Positions 62,076 to 64,000 of a stretch of DNA of 64,000 bases are shown here, piece after piece. The stretch's first letter is position 1; each line of letters begins with the position of its first letter. Source of the stretch: Kitasatospora phosalacinea (GTDB lineage Bacteria; Actinomycetota; Actinomycetes; Streptomycetales; Streptomycetaceae); the NCBI RefSeq assembly GCF_000716545.1, contig NZ_JNWZ01000002.1:133091-197090 (forward strand), in the 5' to 3' direction. The position numbers and the translations under genes were made by a program. Under the pieces are notes generated by a model. The model saw nothing but the letters and a program-made list of their open reading frames with translations. It ran no database searches and had not been told where the DNA came from.

Positions 62076-63572
62076 GTGACCACCCAGCACGCCCCCGACA
62101 CCCCAGTGGCGGACTCGCGCCGCTGGTGGGCCCTGGCGGTCATCGCCATCGCCCAGCTGATGATCGTCCTCGACGCGACGATCGTGAACATCGCACTCCC
62201 GTCCGCGCAGAAGGCGCTCGACATCTCCGACGCCAACCGGCAGTGGGTGATCACCGCCTACACGCTGGCCTTCGGCGGGCTGCTGCTGCTCGGCGGCCGG
62301 ATCGGCGACCTCTTCGGCCGCAAGCGGACCTTCATGGTCGGCCTGCTCGGCTTCGCCCTCGCCTCCGGCATCGGCGGCTTCGCCACCACCGGCGGCGTGC
62401 TGTTCGCCGCCCGGGCCCTCCAGGGCGCCTTCGGCGCGCTGCTCGCCCCGTCCGCGCTCTCGCTGCTCTCCGTCACCTTCCGCGACCCGCGCGAACGCGC
62501 CACCGCCTTCGGCATCTTCGGCGCGCTGGCCGGCGGCGGCGCGGCGATCGGCCTGATCACCGGCGGCCTCCTCACCGAGTACCTGTCCTGGCGCTGGTGC
62601 CTGTACGTCAACATCCCGATCGCCATCGTCACCGGCATCGGCGCGTACTACCTGCTGGTGCGCGACCACGTCGACCGCTCCCGCCGGGTCCGGCTCGACC
62701 TGCCCGGCGCGGTGCTCGGCTGCGGCGGCCTGCTGGCCATCGTCTACGGCACCTCCGAGGCGGTCTCCCGCGGCTGGGACGACTGGCTGGTGCTCACCTC
62801 GCTCTGCGCCGGCGTCGCCCTGCTCGCGGTCTTCGCCCTGGTCGAGCGCCGCACCGAGCACGCCCTGCTGCCGATGCACCTGATCGGCGACCGCAACCGG
62901 GCCGGCGGCGCGCTCTCCGTCGGGCTCGCGGTGATCGGCATGTTCGGCCTGTTCCTCTTCCTCACCTACTACCTGCAGGTGATCAAGGGCTACTCGCCGA
63001 TCAAGGCCGGCGTCTCCTTCCTGCCGATGACCGCCGCCATCGTGGTCAGCGCCGCCGGCATCGCCTCCCGGCTGATGACCCGCATCCCCACCCGCAACCT
63101 GGTCGTCCCCGGCCTGCTGCTCGGCGCCGCCGGCATGGCCTGGCTCACCCAGATCAAGGTCGACAGCCCCTACGCCACCATGGTGCTGCCCGCCGAACTG
63201 CTGCTCGGCTTCGGCATGGGCCTGGTCTTCATGCCCACCATGAGCCTGGCCACCCTGAACGTCGCCCCCCAGGAGACCGGCGCCGCCGCCGCCATCATCA
63301 ACAGCGCCCAGCAGGTCGGCGGCTCGATCGGCACCGCCCTGCTCAACACCATCGCCGCCAGCGTCACCGCCACCTACCTGGCCGCCCGCAACCCCACCGA
63401 CCCGCTGGTGCAGGCCCAGGGCGCGGTGCACGGCTACGCCGTCGCCACGACCGTCGCGATGGCCATCCTGATCGGCGCCGCGGTGGTCGCCTTCCTGATG
63501 ATCAACCACCGCCCCGCCCCCGGCGAGGCCCGGGGCAAGGACGCCGCCGCCGAGGCCCGCGCCGCGGTCTGA
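62076..63572 (+). CDS. DHA2-family (14-helix) MFS exporter
   Basis: 498 aa, EmrB/QacA type. Helix 1 contains the family stretch LDATIVNIALPS, motif A is GGRIGDLFGRKRT, and fourteen helices are predicted, with an Ala/Glu-rich tail. GTG at 62076 with GGAAGG upstream. No linked regulator, unlike the MarR-linked exporter at 34353. Substrate unknown; probably drug or metabolite efflux. Confidence 0.9.
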   Translation: MTTQHAPDTPVADSRRWWALAVIAIAQLMIVLDATIVNIALPSAQKALDISDANRQWVITAYTLAFGGLLLLGGRIGDLFGRKRTFMVGLLGFALASGIGGFATTGGVLFAARALQGAFGALLAPSALSLLSVTFRDPRERATAFGIFGALAGGGAAIGLITGGLLTEYLSWRWCLYVNIPIAIVTGIGAYYLLVRDHVDRSRRVRLDLPGAVLGCGGLLAIVYGTSEAVSRGWDDWLVLTSLCAGVALLAVFALVERRTEHALLPMHLIGDRNRAGGALSVGLAVIGMFGLFLFLTYYLQVIKGYSPIKAGVSFLPMTAAIVVSAAGIASRLMTRIPTRNLVVPGLLLGAAGMAWLTQIKVDSPYATMVLPAELLLGFGMGLVFMPTMSLATLNVAPQETGAAAAIINSAQQVGGSIGTALLNTIAASVTATYLAARNPTDPLVQAQGAVHGYAVATTVAMAILIGAAVVAFLMINHRPAPGEARGKDAAAEARAAV

Positions 63573-63590
63573 CCCGTCCGGGCGCCGGAC

Positions 63591-63615
63591 CCCGCGGCCC
63601 GGCCCCGGCCGCGGG
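63591..63615 (+). terminator. Terminator-like hairpin after the exporter
   Basis: CCCGCGGCC pairs with GGCCGCGGG around a 7-nt loop, 19 nt past the stop. Confidence 0.5.
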
Positions 63616-63773
63616 ACGCCGCCCGACGCCGGAAACTCACGGAGCTCCCAGAAAGTCCTGACGGCTTTCCCAGTTCGACAACGGATATTGGGGGAAACCG
63701 CCCGGCACGTGCCCGCGCCGGAACGGCGGCGCGGGCACCACCACGACCAGGACCGGCGGGAACGGGGCAGCGC

Positions 63774-64000
63774 ATGCTACGACAGACCAGGCAGGACGGG
63801 GCGCGCCCCCTGCGGACGGCCGCACTCACCTCCTTCCTCGCCGTCGGCGTCGTCGGCGCGGTGACGGCCGCCGGGCTGTTCACCGTCCACCTGCACCACC
63901 CGGGCCGGCCGGGCACCGACACCGTCGCCCTGGCCGTCCCCGCCACGCCCACGCCCACGCCGGCCCCGCCCCCGTCTGCGACTCCGCCCCCCTCCCCGTC
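63774..64000 (+). CDS. Truncated start of a membrane-anchored or secreted Pro-rich protein
   Basis: Open to the window edge (75 codons). Basic N-terminus, one membrane helix or signal anchor (about 16-38), then a spacer turning into a Thr/Pro and Pro/Ser-rich run. This N-terminal layout is common to class F sortases and other actinobacterial envelope proteins, but the catalytic part lies outside the window, so no function is claimed. GGGAACGGGG lies upstream of the ATG. Confidence 0.6.
   Translation, partial: MLRQTRQDGARPLRTAALTSFLAVGVVGAVTAAGLFTVHLHHPGRPGTDTVALAVPATPTPTPAPPPSATPPPSP

Noticed and set aside
59478..63509. A 1343-codon minus-strand frame opposite the rhomboid-like, DUF885 and exporter genes
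   Set aside because: Antisense shadow with His/Gln/Gly/Asp-rich translation and no recognisable fold.

Overview
The window is high-GC actinobacterial chromosome from the family Streptomycetaceae (Streptomyces or, as likely, Kitasatospora). The signs are a nickel superoxide dismutase with its maturation protease, a WblE-type WhiB protein, a SigH/anti-sigma pair, a fused actinobacterial 2-oxoglutarate dehydrogenase, many leaderless starts (a -10 box 5-8 nt before ATG/GTG), and a gene order up to lon that from memory matches the S. coelicolor SCO5236-SCO5285 region. No tRNA, rRNA, CRISPR array, insertion sequence or prophage was seen; base composition and codon use look even, so most of the window reads as native chromosome.

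Region 1 (0-29 kb) is conserved housekeeping and stress regulation: a SIS sugar isomerase, the PdtaS histidine kinase, wblE, a diacylglycerol kinase, rshA-like/sigH, a YtrA-type GntR pair, sodN/sodX, an amino acid ABC operon with a second binding protein beside it, malic enzyme, a medium-chain dehydrogenase, an autoregulated DUF4097-padR operon, a Ser/Thr kinase, kgd and a two-component system. Several intergenic palindromes match known actinobacterial operators: a Rex-like site before wblE and DasR-type (dre) sites before pdtaS and kgd.

Region 2 (28.7-39.3 kb) holds a rhomboid-like membrane protein, lon with a HAIR/HspR-like site, GtrA, a MarR regulator flanked by a DUF3533 protein and a DHA2 drug exporter (with a large perfect interrupted palindrome), a PiT phosphate transporter behind a PHO box, and an NlpC/P60 cell-wall hydrolase.

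Region 3 (39.4-50.5 kb) looks like one sulfur-salvage unit. Two divergent operons share a 590-bp promoter region. One encodes a polar amino acid permease, an FAD/NAD(P)-binding protein and an FdhF/YdeP-type molybdoenzyme. The other begins with a 26-codon Cys-containing leader peptide and continues with an SsuD-like flavin monooxygenase, a GNAT acetyltransferase, a binding protein, a permease, an ATPase and a second binding protein. The gene set parallels the Bacillus ytmI/tcyJKLMN operon for S-substituted cysteines.

Region 4 (50.5-57.5 kb) is the least understood part: a tightly coupled operon of STM4015 (leucine-rich), an STM4014-STM4013 in-frame fusion (ATP-grasp-like plus sulfatase-like), STM4012 (HemN-like radical SAM) and STM4011 (radical SAM), with two small-family genes of unknown function diverging from it. 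No function is established for this system. Region 5 (57.6-64 kb) is ordinary accessory metabolism: fumarylacetoacetase-family hydrolase, TetR, a second rhomboid-like paralogue, a DUF885 metallopeptidase-like protein, a second DHA2 exporter, and the truncated start of a membrane-anchored protein.
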